Positions 1-5,469 of a stretch of DNA of 5,809 nucleotides are shown here, one piece after another. A program made the translations under genes and the position numbers. The notes below the pieces were generated by a model that was given only the letters and a program-made list of their open reading frames with translations, was not told the origin of the DNA and did no database searches. How positions within the stretch are numbered: position 1 is the stretch's first letter; each line of letters starts with the position of its first letter. The stretch covers positions 1 through 5,809 of the forward strand of contig JAUPUC010000082.1 of assembly GCA_030917745.1 (NCBI GenBank). Direction: 5' to 3'. The DNA comes from Patescibacteria group bacterium (GTDB lineage Bacteria; Patescibacteriota; Minisyncoccia; Moranbacterales; UBA1568).

Positions 1-134
1 GCGGCTCCTCCATGCCAGAGGCAGGTAAGCTCAGCTTACCGTCGTTAAGAGGGTGGGTTTTTATTTCTGAGGATGTGTCACTCCGGCAGTATATGTTGCG
101 CGTGATGACCATGATTTTGTATGGAAAGAAATAG
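1..134 (+). CDS. 3' end of an unidentified upstream gene (partial)
   Basis: A reading frame is open from the first full codon at position 3 to a TAG at 132-134, giving 43 residues. The start lies outside the window. The visible tail contains a Trp/Phe/Ile-rich stretch (GWVFISEDVSLRQY) followed by an alternating hydrophobic and basic helix ending LYGKK. The other two forward frames close early (TAA at 46-48, TAG-independent stop TAA at 26-28), so this is the only frame that can carry a gene into the window. I do not recognise the family; C-terminal tails like this occur in glycosyltransferases and methyltransferases, but nothing here decides it. It shares the reading frame of the transporter gene at 222 and is separated from it by this single TAG. 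Confidence is limited by the short length. Confidence 0.55.
   Translation, partial: GSSMPEAGKLSLPSLRGWVFISEDVSLRQYMLRVMTMILYGKK
24..40. repeat. perfect inverted repeat, 7-bp stem with 3-nt loop
   Basis: GGTAAGC at 24-30 and GCTTACC at 34-40 are exact reverse complements around the triplet TCA. A T-rich stretch (GTTTTTATTT) follows only at 57-66, about 17 nt after the stem, which is too far for an ordinary intrinsic terminator. The element lies inside the open frame of the upstream partial gene, so it may be incidental to coding. Confidence 0.5.
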
Positions 135-185
135 GTTTCGCATGATACGTTTCCTAAGTTAAGCGTTGCTCGGAGAGTTTCCTAC

Positions 186-214
186 GAGACATTTTTATCA
201 GGTCACGGTATACT
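186..214 (+). promoter_or_regulatory. sigma70-type promoter for the transporter gene, probably leaderless
   Basis: A -10 box TATACT (209-214, 5 of 6 matches to TATAAT) lies 17 nt downstream of GAGACA (186-191, 4 of 6 matches to TTGACA). The expected transcription start, about 7 nt after the -10 box, is at 220-222, that is, at or beside the ATG at 222. No Shine-Dalgarno sequence is seen upstream of that ATG, in keeping with a leaderless message. This rests on consensus matching only. Confidence 0.55.
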
Positions 215-221
215 GTCAAAT

Positions 222-1175
222 ATGACCTGGATCATCGTTTCGGTTATCTCATATTTTTTTGGGGCTGTGGCGGCGCTTTTGGATAAAGTGCTCCTTTCGG
301 GTCGCATCAGTCATCCATCCGTGTACGCGTTTTTTGTTTCATTGTTTAGTTTGTTCGCTCTTTTATTTATTCCATTTGGATTTCAGTGGTATGGGAGTGT
401 TCCAACGTTCATCTTTCTTATTTCGGGCTTTCTCTTTTTGTACGGACTGTTGGCATTATATGCTGCCGTGCAAAAGAGTGAGATTTCCCGTGTAGCACCT
501 CTTGTTGGGACTATCATGGCAATGACTGCTTTGTTTGTGTATTTTTTCCCAGTGGGGGGTGATGCGGGTCGAATCATGACTATTACTTGGGGGCAATTCT
601 TAGCCTTTGCGCTCTTAGTTGGAGGAGGAATACTGATCACCATTGATTTTCCGTTGAGGAAAAAAGAGAGTATATCTCCCTTGGCGGTAGCTGCTGGTAT
701 CTGTATGGCTGTATCGCTTTTACTTCTTAAATACGGGTATTATCAGTATGATGTTAATTTTGAAAGCGGTTTCGTTTGGTCGCGTATAGGGATGTTTCTT
801 GGAGGAGTGAGTCTTCTTCTTATACCTCGTTTTCGGAAGGAGATTCTTTTTGGTTTACAGGATCACGGTGTGGCGAGCAAAAAAAATACAAAGACGGGTA
901 TGTTGTTTCTTGCAAACAAGGTGAGTGGTGGTACTGCTGCATTTCTCATGAATTATGCTACGTATCTCGGACCGGTTACTTTTATCCAGGCGCTTTCAGG
1001 GATACAGTTTATTTTTCTTTTAATACTCGCATGGGTAACATCTACCCAATATCCGCATATTTTTGAAGAGCGATTTGGTGCACTTCAGTGGGTACAAAAA
1101 GGAGTGGCTGTCGCCTTAATCGTATGTGGTATGTGGCTTTCAGTTATGAGCGGAGCGCGCCTCCTTATTTATTGA
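222..1175 (+). CDS. EamA/DMT-superfamily-like membrane transporter
   Basis: A 317-residue, very hydrophobic protein with about ten predicted membrane helices, roughly at residues 2-22, 33-53, 61-82, 91-110, 124-142, 152-170, 184-202, 224-246, 252-271 and 290-310. The two halves of five helices match the duplicated EamA layout of the drug/metabolite transporter superfamily. The helix 3-4 region (ALYAAVQKSEISRVAPLVGT) and its counterpart in the second half (MNYATYLGPVTFIQALSGIQ) resemble the EamA pattern in which a loop with a small-residue/Pro motif opens the next helix. Members export amino acids, nucleotides, sugars or small metabolites, or take up such compounds; the substrate cannot be read from sequence. 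The long polar loop near 203-224 is basic, which suits the cytoplasm. ATG 222 is the first ATG, GTG or TTG in this frame after the TAG at 132, so the start is well supported. The next gene begins 10 nt after the stop, so the two are likely co-transcribed. Confidence 0.8.
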   Translation: MTWIIVSVISYFFGAVAALLDKVLLSGRISHPSVYAFFVSLFSLFALLFIPFGFQWYGSVPTFIFLISGFLFLYGLLALYAAVQKSEISRVAPLVGTIMAMTALFVYFFPVGGDAGRIMTITWGQFLAFALLVGGGILITIDFPLRKKESISPLAVAAGICMAVSLLLLKYGYYQYDVNFESGFVWSRIGMFLGGVSLLLIPRFRKEILFGLQDHGVASKKNTKTGMLFLANKVSGGTAAFLMNYATYLGPVTFIQALSGIQFIFLLILAWVTSTQYPHIFEERFGALQWVQKGVAVALIVCGMWLSVMSGARLLIY

Positions 1176-1185
1176 GAAGATTCTT

Positions 1186-2214
1186 ATGCGAGCAGGCACC
1201 TATTATTTTTTGAAGATACTTTTCTGGATTGTATGGTGGGTCGTATTTTTAGCGATGCTTCTCTTTGGGCTGTTTAATATACCCGGGCTACATCCGCGTG
1301 AAGATGTGACACTTGGTATTACCTTTTCCGCACGTTATGCGAGTGATCTTGGTCTAGATTGGAGAGAGACCTATCTTGCTCTCCTTGATGATATCGGTGT
1401 TCGTAAGGTGCGCATTCCGGTTTACTGGGATCTTTCTGAGCCACGAGATGACGAATACAACTTCGATGATCTTGATTGGCAAATTCAGGAGACTGCTTCT
1501 CGGGACGGGGAAATCATTCTCGCTGTCGGACAAAGAGTGCCCCGTTGGCCAGAGTGTCATATTCCAGATTGGGTCAGTGATGATGTGAATCAGCACGAAG
1601 AAGCCTTGGACCAGTTTCTGCGAGAGGTGATTCACCGTTATAGGGATACAGAGGTAATCAAAGTATGGCAGGTTGAAAATGAACCGTTTCTCGTTTTTTT
1701 TGGTCAGTGTCCGCCGTTTCGTCGGGAAATGCTCGATCGAGAAATTTCTCTCGTGAGATCTCTTGATGCATCTCGACCGATACTGACTACGGATAGCGGA
1801 GAGTTATCTCTTTGGTATCAGGCGGCTCACAGAGGCGATCGTTTTGGGACAACTTTGTATCGCCATATCCATAAACCTGGTTATGGCTACTTCACATATC
1901 CGCTTGGCCCAAGTTTTTTCATTGCGAAGGAATGGTTCGTGCGTTTTCTTACTGATCAAGAACATTTCTCTGTCATTGAGTTGCAAGCTGAGCCATGGGC
2001 AAGTGGTTGGGTAGCTGATGTTCCACTGAAAGAGCAGTTTCGAACCATGGACGAGTGGAGATTACGAGAGAATGTTATTTATGCTCAAAAAGTGGGGTTT
2101 CCGGAAATATATTTGTGGGGAGCGGAATGGTGGTATTGGCTGAAAGAAAAGAAAGGATATCCAGCAGTATGGGAAACTGCCAAAGAATTATTTCACGAAC
2201 ATGATCGAAAGTGA
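1186..2214 (+). CDS. membrane-anchored glycoside hydrolase-like protein (clan GH-A TIM barrel)
   Basis: A 342-residue protein. Residues 9-33 form one strongly hydrophobic helix (Trp-rich, after a short basic N-terminus) without a clear cleavage site, so it is probably an uncleaved anchor with the enzyme outside the membrane. The rest reads as a (beta/alpha)8 barrel of the cellulase/clan GH-A type: early strands LGITFS (43-48) and VRKVRIPVYWDLSEP (72-86), strand 3 EIILAVGQRVPRWP (109-122), and VWQVENEPF (160-168), where N165-E166 is the classic Asn-Glu pair with Glu166 as acid/base. VIELQAEPW (263-271) sits where strand 7 should carry the nucleophile; Glu265 or Glu269 is the candidate. Strand 8 is IYLWGAEWWYW (308-318), with the usual aromatic residues. 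The substrate is unknown, perhaps a surface or environmental polysaccharide. The upstream sequence GAGAAG (1174-1179) is a weak ribosome binding site. The gene lies 10 nt after the transporter and overlaps the next gene by 14 nt. Family assignment below clan level is not possible here. Confidence 0.78.
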   Translation: MRAGTYYFLKILFWIVWWVVFLAMLLFGLFNIPGLHPREDVTLGITFSARYASDLGLDWRETYLALLDDIGVRKVRIPVYWDLSEPRDDEYNFDDLDWQIQETASRDGEIILAVGQRVPRWPECHIPDWVSDDVNQHEEALDQFLREVIHRYRDTEVIKVWQVENEPFLVFFGQCPPFRREMLDREISLVRSLDASRPILTTDSGELSLWYQAAHRGDRFGTTLYRHIHKPGYGYFTYPLGPSFFIAKEWFVRFLTDQEHFSVIELQAEPWASGWVADVPLKEQFRTMDEWRLRENVIYAQKVGFPEIYLWGAEWWYWLKEKKGYPAVWETAKELFHEHDRK

Positions 2215-2725
2215 TATCCCAGACAAAGTACTGATTATTCATAACGTGCGAAGTGCCGCGAATGTCGGATCTATGTTTCGGACTGCCGATGGTGCTGGGA
2301 TCCAGGAAATTTGGCTCACCGGATATACACCATCTCCAGCGAAGCCAAGTCAGAAATATCTGACAAAGGCAGAAAAGTCTCTCGCAAAGTCAGCTCTTGG
2401 TGCTGAGTATTTTGTTGCATGGAGGAAAAATCCGTCTATTGGTAACGTGATTACAAGACTCCGTTTGACAGGTCATTGTATTATCGGGCTTGAGCAGGAT
2501 AAACAATCAAGACCTCTTACGTCTATCATAGAAGAGAACGTATCGTTTGCTCTGATTGTGGGAAATGAAGTGCGAGGGCTCGATCGTCGTATCTTGAGGC
2601 AGTGTGATGCCATTGGGGAATTACCGATGTATGGAAAAAAGAACTCATTGAATGTTTCGGTGGCGTGTGGCATTGCACTCTATGCTCTTCAGGGTATAAT
2701 AAAGAAAAGTAAAAAAAATATATGA
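2201..2725 (+). CDS. TrmH/SpoU-family RNA 2'-O-ribose methyltransferase
   Basis: A 174-residue SPOUT-class enzyme, which transfers a methyl group from S-adenosylmethionine to a ribose 2'-OH of tRNA or rRNA in the cytoplasm. All three SpoU motifs are present: motif 1 HNVRSAANVGSMFRTADGAG (residues 14-33, with the catalytic-type Asn15 and Arg27), motif 2 LIVGNEVRGLD (118-128, Glu123) and motif 3 LPMYGKKNSLNVSVACGIAL (141-160, with Ser149-Leu-Asn-Val-Ser). The trefoil knot is formed by motifs 2 and 3 in this family. Length equals a catalytic domain alone, as in TrmL-like members; the N-terminal RNA-binding domain of RlmB-type enzymes is absent. The segment KSALGAEYFVAW (63-74) is also familiar from short TrmH-family proteins. 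The target nucleotide is undetermined. The start overlaps the glycosidase gene by 14 nt and no good ribosome binding site is visible, so translation is probably coupled. Its TGA overlaps the next ATG (ATGA). Confidence 0.92.
   Translation: MIESDIPDKVLIIHNVRSAANVGSMFRTADGAGIQEIWLTGYTPSPAKPSQKYLTKAEKSLAKSALGAEYFVAWRKNPSIGNVITRLRLTGHCIIGLEQDKQSRPLTSIIEENVSFALIVGNEVRGLDRRILRQCDAIGELPMYGKKNSLNVSVACGIALYALQGIIKKSKKNI
2673..2700 (+). promoter_or_regulatory. possible internal promoter before the surface-protein gene
   Basis: A perfect -10 hexamer TATAAT lies at 2695-2700 inside the 3' end of the methyltransferase gene. A poor -35 match, TTGCAC (2673-2678, 3 of 6), sits 16 nt upstream. Transcription would begin near 2707 and leave an A-rich leader of about 15 nt before the ATG at 2722. 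The match may be a chance consequence of coding sequence (GlyIleIle codons). Confidence 0.35.
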
Positions 2726-4464
2726 GACAAATTGTGAATAAGACCCGCGTTGCTAAGGGTTTTTTTGTCGGAATGAGCGTTTTTTCTTTATTAGTATCCC
2801 TGTCGTATGCCCAGGCCTTCACGCAGGAACCGGGATCATCGTCTGTATCTGCCCCGAATCAGCCATCATTGGATCAGAATAGTGCCGATCAATATAATTA
2901 TCCATACACAACAGATAGCAGGGAGTTCATAGGGACAACAACGTTGAATGAACCACGGGGATATACGGGAAGCGCCGGTAGCGGAAGCGCGACAACAGGA
3001 GCATCTTCTTCTTGGCAAACTTCACAGACAGATGCGGTTGCTCCATACGGAGCTGGCGGTCAACAGAGAGTGGATAAGGTTCCGCCAACTGCTCCTACGA
3101 ATCTTCTTGCTGGGCAGGCGGATGGACAGAATGCGGTTCTGCTTTGGTGGAGTGCTTCAAGGGATACGTTTGGAGTACAGAAATATATCGTGTATCGAAA
3201 TGGTATCAAGTTGGCTGAATCAACAACGACGAAATATCTCGATACATCAGTTGCTATTGGTGGTCAGTATATCTACTTCATTGTTGCTCAGGACGCAGCT
3301 GGAAATGTATCCGAGCGGAGCAAGGCATCGGCTTTGTCTTTTCCTGTGGTTACAAGAGAAACCGCGGAGACCCCCTCAATAGCATCCGGCTCTCCATGGG
3401 GACCAAATGTTAATACGGGTGGAACATCAATGGTTACGACTCCAGTTGTCGGAAATAATCCCGATCAACTTGGAGGGCAGACGCAGGGAACAGGTACACG
3501 GATTGATGGTGGTGGTGCTCTTTTTCCAATGCAAGAGACAGTGTCGGGTATAGGAGTTGATATTCATAGGGATAATGCGAGAGAAGAGAAACTCGTGGCT
3601 ATTTCTTCCGGGTCCTCGAGCGTTTCGGCAACACTGTTGGGATCAACCATAGTAAAGAATGGAACTCCTGGTTCCTGGAAGGAACCGAAAGTTCAGAAAG
3701 AACAAGAGCGTATTGTCCAAAAACCAGATTCTCAGACATCAGCACCGGCTATATCTATTGATAGTGCAGCAGATCAGGACAATGATGGTCTATCGGACAT
3801 GGAAGAGGCCCGTCGTGGCACTGATATGGAAAAAGGTGATACGGATGGGGATGGTTTTTCTGACGGAGACGAAGTAAAAAGTGGCTATAGTCCACTGAAA
3901 TATTCGATTGATGATAAGGAGGATAGGATAATTTTTCAATCGCCAAAAGAAACTTCTCGGCCAGATAGGGGACAAATGAGGGCTCTGCCGAAATCATCTG
4001 CCATTTTAACAGCAGGTTATGTAGTGGAAAAGGTGGAAAGAATAAACTACGAAGGCGGTAAGCAGACGGTGCAACTTTCGGGGAAAGCAAAACCAAACTC
4101 ATTGGTCACCGTGTATCTGTATAGTGATCCCGTTATTGCTATCGTAGAAACAGATGCATCAGGGAATTGGACATATGGTTTTGAAAGCGAGCTTGAAAAT
4201 GGTAAGCATGAGGCTTATGTGACAGCGACAGATAACGAAGGTCGTATTACGATTCAGAGTGATCCCCTTCCATTTGTGAAAACAGCAGAGGCGATTACAA
4301 CCGTTCCCAAAAATGTCGCAGCAGAACAGCAGATGCAATTTCCAGCAGAAGAAGAGTTGTCACGAGTCGATATGTTTCTTATCACCGCAATATCTCTTCT
4401 CACGCTTTTTTCTCTTGGGGGAATCATTATTCGACATGTGGCAAAAAGGAATGCACGAGTGTAA
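2722..4464 (+). CDS. secreted, C-terminally anchored multidomain surface protein (Fn3, calcium loops, Ig-like)
   Basis: A 580-residue exported protein. Residues 1-30 form a signal peptide: basic start (R2, K7, R9, K12), hydrophobic core 13-28, likely cleavage after SYA (28-30). Residues 34-118 are a low-complexity Ser/Gly/Thr/Gln linker. A fibronectin type III domain spans about 120-207 (PPTAPTNLLAG start, YIVYRNG and YIYFIVAQDAAGN strands). A second disordered linker runs to about 345. Two calcium-loop repeats of the thrombospondin type 3/EF-hand kind follow: D351-x-D353-x-D355-G with D359 and E362, and D373-x-D375-x-D377-G with D381 and E384. A bacterial Ig-like domain covers about 430-518 (LSGKAKPNSLVTVYLYSDP, TDASGNWTY, YVTATDNEG). 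A final membrane helix at 550-570 is followed by a basic tail (R571, K575, R576, R579), placing the body outside. Such proteins serve as adhesins or wall/matrix components; a catalytic domain is not seen. The ATG overlaps the upstream TGA, indicating coupling. Confidence 0.85.
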   Translation: MRQIVNKTRVAKGFFVGMSVFSLLVSLSYAQAFTQEPGSSSVSAPNQPSLDQNSADQYNYPYTTDSREFIGTTTLNEPRGYTGSAGSGSATTGASSSWQTSQTDAVAPYGAGGQQRVDKVPPTAPTNLLAGQADGQNAVLLWWSASRDTFGVQKYIVYRNGIKLAESTTTKYLDTSVAIGGQYIYFIVAQDAAGNVSERSKASALSFPVVTRETAETPSIASGSPWGPNVNTGGTSMVTTPVVGNNPDQLGGQTQGTGTRIDGGGALFPMQETVSGIGVDIHRDNAREEKLVAISSGSSSVSATLLGSTIVKNGTPGSWKEPKVQKEQERIVQKPDSQTSAPAISIDSAADQDNDGLSDMEEARRGTDMEKGDTDGDGFSDGDEVKSGYSPLKYSIDDKEDRIIFQSPKETSRPDRGQMRALPKSSAILTAGYVVEKVERINYEGGKQTVQLSGKAKPNSLVTVYLYSDPVIAIVETDASGNWTYGFESELENGKHEAYVTATDNEGRITIQSDPLPFVKTAEAITTVPKNVAAEQQMQFPAEEELSRVDMFLITAISLLTLFSLGGIIIRHVAKRNARV

Positions 4465-4501
4465 GCGCTGCTCAGGAGAAGTGTGATTTATGTGGGAAGC
4501 G

Positions 4502-4516
4502 ATACCTTGAAGGTAT
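4502..4516. repeat. short palindrome ATACC-TTGAA-GGTAT
   Basis: ATACCTT and AAGGTAT are exact reverse complements around a single G. As RNA it could fold into a 5-bp stem with a 5-nt loop. There is no U-run after it, so it is not an intrinsic terminator. It could be a small regulatory hairpin, a protein site or chance. Confidence 0.4.
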
Positions 4517-4582
4517 GGGATGAGGAAAAGAAGCACCGAACTCAGGCGTTGTATTCTTGACGGGTAAGAGGACGGTGTAATC

Positions 4583-4587
4583 AGGAG
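4583..4587 (+). promoter_or_regulatory. ribosome binding site AGGAG deciding a GTG start
   Basis: AGGAG lies 7 nt before the GTG at 4595, an ideal spacing, but 22 nt before the first in-frame ATG at 4610. It therefore favours the GTG start of the HAD gene. It is the clearest Shine-Dalgarno sequence in front of any gene in the window. Confidence 0.75.
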
Positions 4588-4594
4588 TTATTTT

Positions 4595-5332
4595 GTGTCA
4601 AGGTATTATATGAAAGGAAAAATATCCAAATTGGCAGTCTTTGATATTGATGGGACTATTTTTCGAAAGAATCTTCACTTCGAACTCATTAATGAGCTTG
4701 CATGGATGAAAATCTTTCCACTGGATGCACGTCGACAGCTGATTGAGATTTATACGAATTGGGTGGAGCACGAAGGCACGTATGAACAATATCGTCGGGC
4801 TCTTGTAAATCTCTATTCTGAGCATATCGCGGGTTGTCGGAAGAGCGATGTGCTTCGAGCGAGTAAGATTGTGGTTCCGTTCCATGCAAAGCGTACATAT
4901 GTATTCGCGGAAACCCTTATTAAGAACTTACGGGCTGAAGGGTATCACCTTATTGCCGTGTCTGGATCACCAAGCGAGGTAGTTGAGGAATATAATGCGC
5001 ATTATCTCAAGTTTGATGCCGCATTTGGGAGCCTCTATGAACTCAATGATCAGAATATCTACACAGGAATTGCTGCTTTTGAACCATCAAAGAATAAGGG
5101 AGAGGTAGTAAAACAATATGCGTATGAGCATGGTCTCTCTCTTGAAGACTCCTATGGTATTGGTGATACTGAGTCGGATGGAAGTTTCTTGCGATTGGTC
5201 AAGTATCCTATTGCTTTTAATCCGAATCAGAATCTCAAGGAACAAGCGGAGAAGGAACATTGGCGTATTGTGGTTGAAAAGAAAGATGTTATTTATGAAA
5301 TTACGCCAGAAACGACTTCATTTCTGAAATAA
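4595..5332 (+). CDS. HAD-superfamily subfamily IB hydrolase (phosphoserine phosphatase-like)
   Basis: A 245-residue soluble phosphatase-type protein. The four HAD motifs are present: motif I FDIDGT (residues 16-21, nucleophile Asp17 and acid/base Asp19), motif II VSGSP (122-126, Ser123), motif III lysine in KNKGE (166-170, Lys166 or Lys168), and motif IV GIGDTESD (188-195, Asp191 and Asp195 for magnesium). A helical C1-type cap of about 80 residues lies between motifs I and II (about 28-108), as in the IB branch that includes SerB and related enzymes. The family dephosphorylates small phosphate esters such as phosphoserine or lysophospholipid-type substrates; this one's substrate cannot be told. 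Several IB members are annotated vaguely, so a gene symbol is not justified. The GTG start at 4595 is supported by AGGAG at 4583-4587; ATG at 4610 would also retain the whole domain. A 37-codon gene follows after 13 nt, suggesting a shared transcript. Confidence 0.88.
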   Translation: MSRYYMKGKISKLAVFDIDGTIFRKNLHFELINELAWMKIFPLDARRQLIEIYTNWVEHEGTYEQYRRALVNLYSEHIAGCRKSDVLRASKIVVPFHAKRTYVFAETLIKNLRAEGYHLIAVSGSPSEVVEEYNAHYLKFDAAFGSLYELNDQNIYTGIAAFEPSKNKGEVVKQYAYEHGLSLEDSYGIGDTESDGSFLRLVKYPIAFNPNQNLKEQAEKEHWRIVVEKKDVIYEITPETTSFLK

Positions 5333-5345
5333 TAATGAATTAAGT

Positions 5346-5459
5346 ATGAACCTGAATGCTGATCTTGATAAATTTCTCAAACGAACATTGTGGCTCTGGC
5401 TTCCGTTCTACGCTTTGATGGCACTTATAAGGGATATGCGTGGGAAATCCAAGCATTGA
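5346..5459 (+). CDS. 37-residue predicted small membrane peptide (hypothetical)
   Basis: ATG at 5346 opens a 37-codon frame closed by TGA at 5457-5459. The peptide begins with a polar charged segment (MNLNADLDKFLKRT), continues with a hydrophobic aromatic stretch at residues 15-28 (LWLWLPFYALMALI) and ends with a basic tail (RDMRGKSKH). That pattern fits a single short membrane helix or a membrane-surface helix with the positive tail in the cytoplasm. It fills the gap between the HAD gene (13 nt upstream) and the VanZ-like gene (10 nt downstream), which suits a real member of the transcript. There is no clear ribosome binding site in front (AATTAAGT), so re-initiation after the HAD stop would be needed. 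I do not recognise a family, and a chance frame cannot be excluded. Confidence 0.5.
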   Translation: MNLNADLDKFLKRTLWLWLPFYALMALIRDMRGKSKH

Positions 5460-5469
5460 GATGTGAGAT

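Larger units (their letters stand above)
4465..4594 (+). other. 130-nt spacer without a convincing gene
   Basis: This stretch separates the surface-protein gene from the HAD gene. It holds a short palindrome (4502-4516), two copies of TCAGGAG (4472-4478 and 4581-4587) and a related CTCAGG (4541-4546). One forward frame reads CDLCGKRYLEGMG (4482-4520), then TGA (4521-4523), then 18 further residues to TAA (4578-4580); it has no usable start and may be a gene remnant or chance. Tiny start-to-stop frames also exist (for example 4520-4567, 15 residues) but lack support. TTGACG at 4557-4562 looks like a -35 box, but no -10 box sits at a proper distance. No U-tract terminator follows the surface gene, so read-through into the HAD gene is possible. 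Confidence 0.5.

Noticed and set aside
24..66. Intrinsic terminator for the upstream gene
   Set aside because: The hairpin lies about 90 nt before the gene's own stop codon and the T-run is 17 nt away from the stem.
132..221. TAG read-through or a longer N-terminus of the transporter
   Set aside because: The 87 nt hold no ATG, GTG or TTG in frame, and a promoter-like element covers them; the ATG at 222 begins directly with the first membrane helix.
2948..3382. A 144-residue forward frame inside the surface-protein gene
   Set aside because: It is fully contained in another frame of a gene with clear domains, and its translation is Arg/Gln/Leu-rich with no recognisable pattern.
3755..4102. 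Antisense frame of 115 residues
   Set aside because: It is the reverse complement of the calcium-loop region and its composition (Pro/Ser/His-rich) is what that coding strand produces by chance.
4345..4464. Sortase or exosortase sorting signal at the end of the surface protein
   Set aside because: A hydrophobic helix and a basic tail are present, but there is no LPXTG, PEP or similar motif before the helix; a plain membrane anchor is the simpler reading.
4521..4523. TGA recoded as glycine, as in Gracilibacteria/Absconditabacteria, making the spacer frame continuous
   Set aside because: TGA serves as the stop at 1173, 2212, 2723 and 5457, and none of the well-supported genes contains an internal TGA.
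4557..4581. Promoter for the HAD gene (TTGACG ... TGTAAT)
   Set aside because: The spacer would be only 13 nt and the start site would fall after the AGGAG ribosome binding site.
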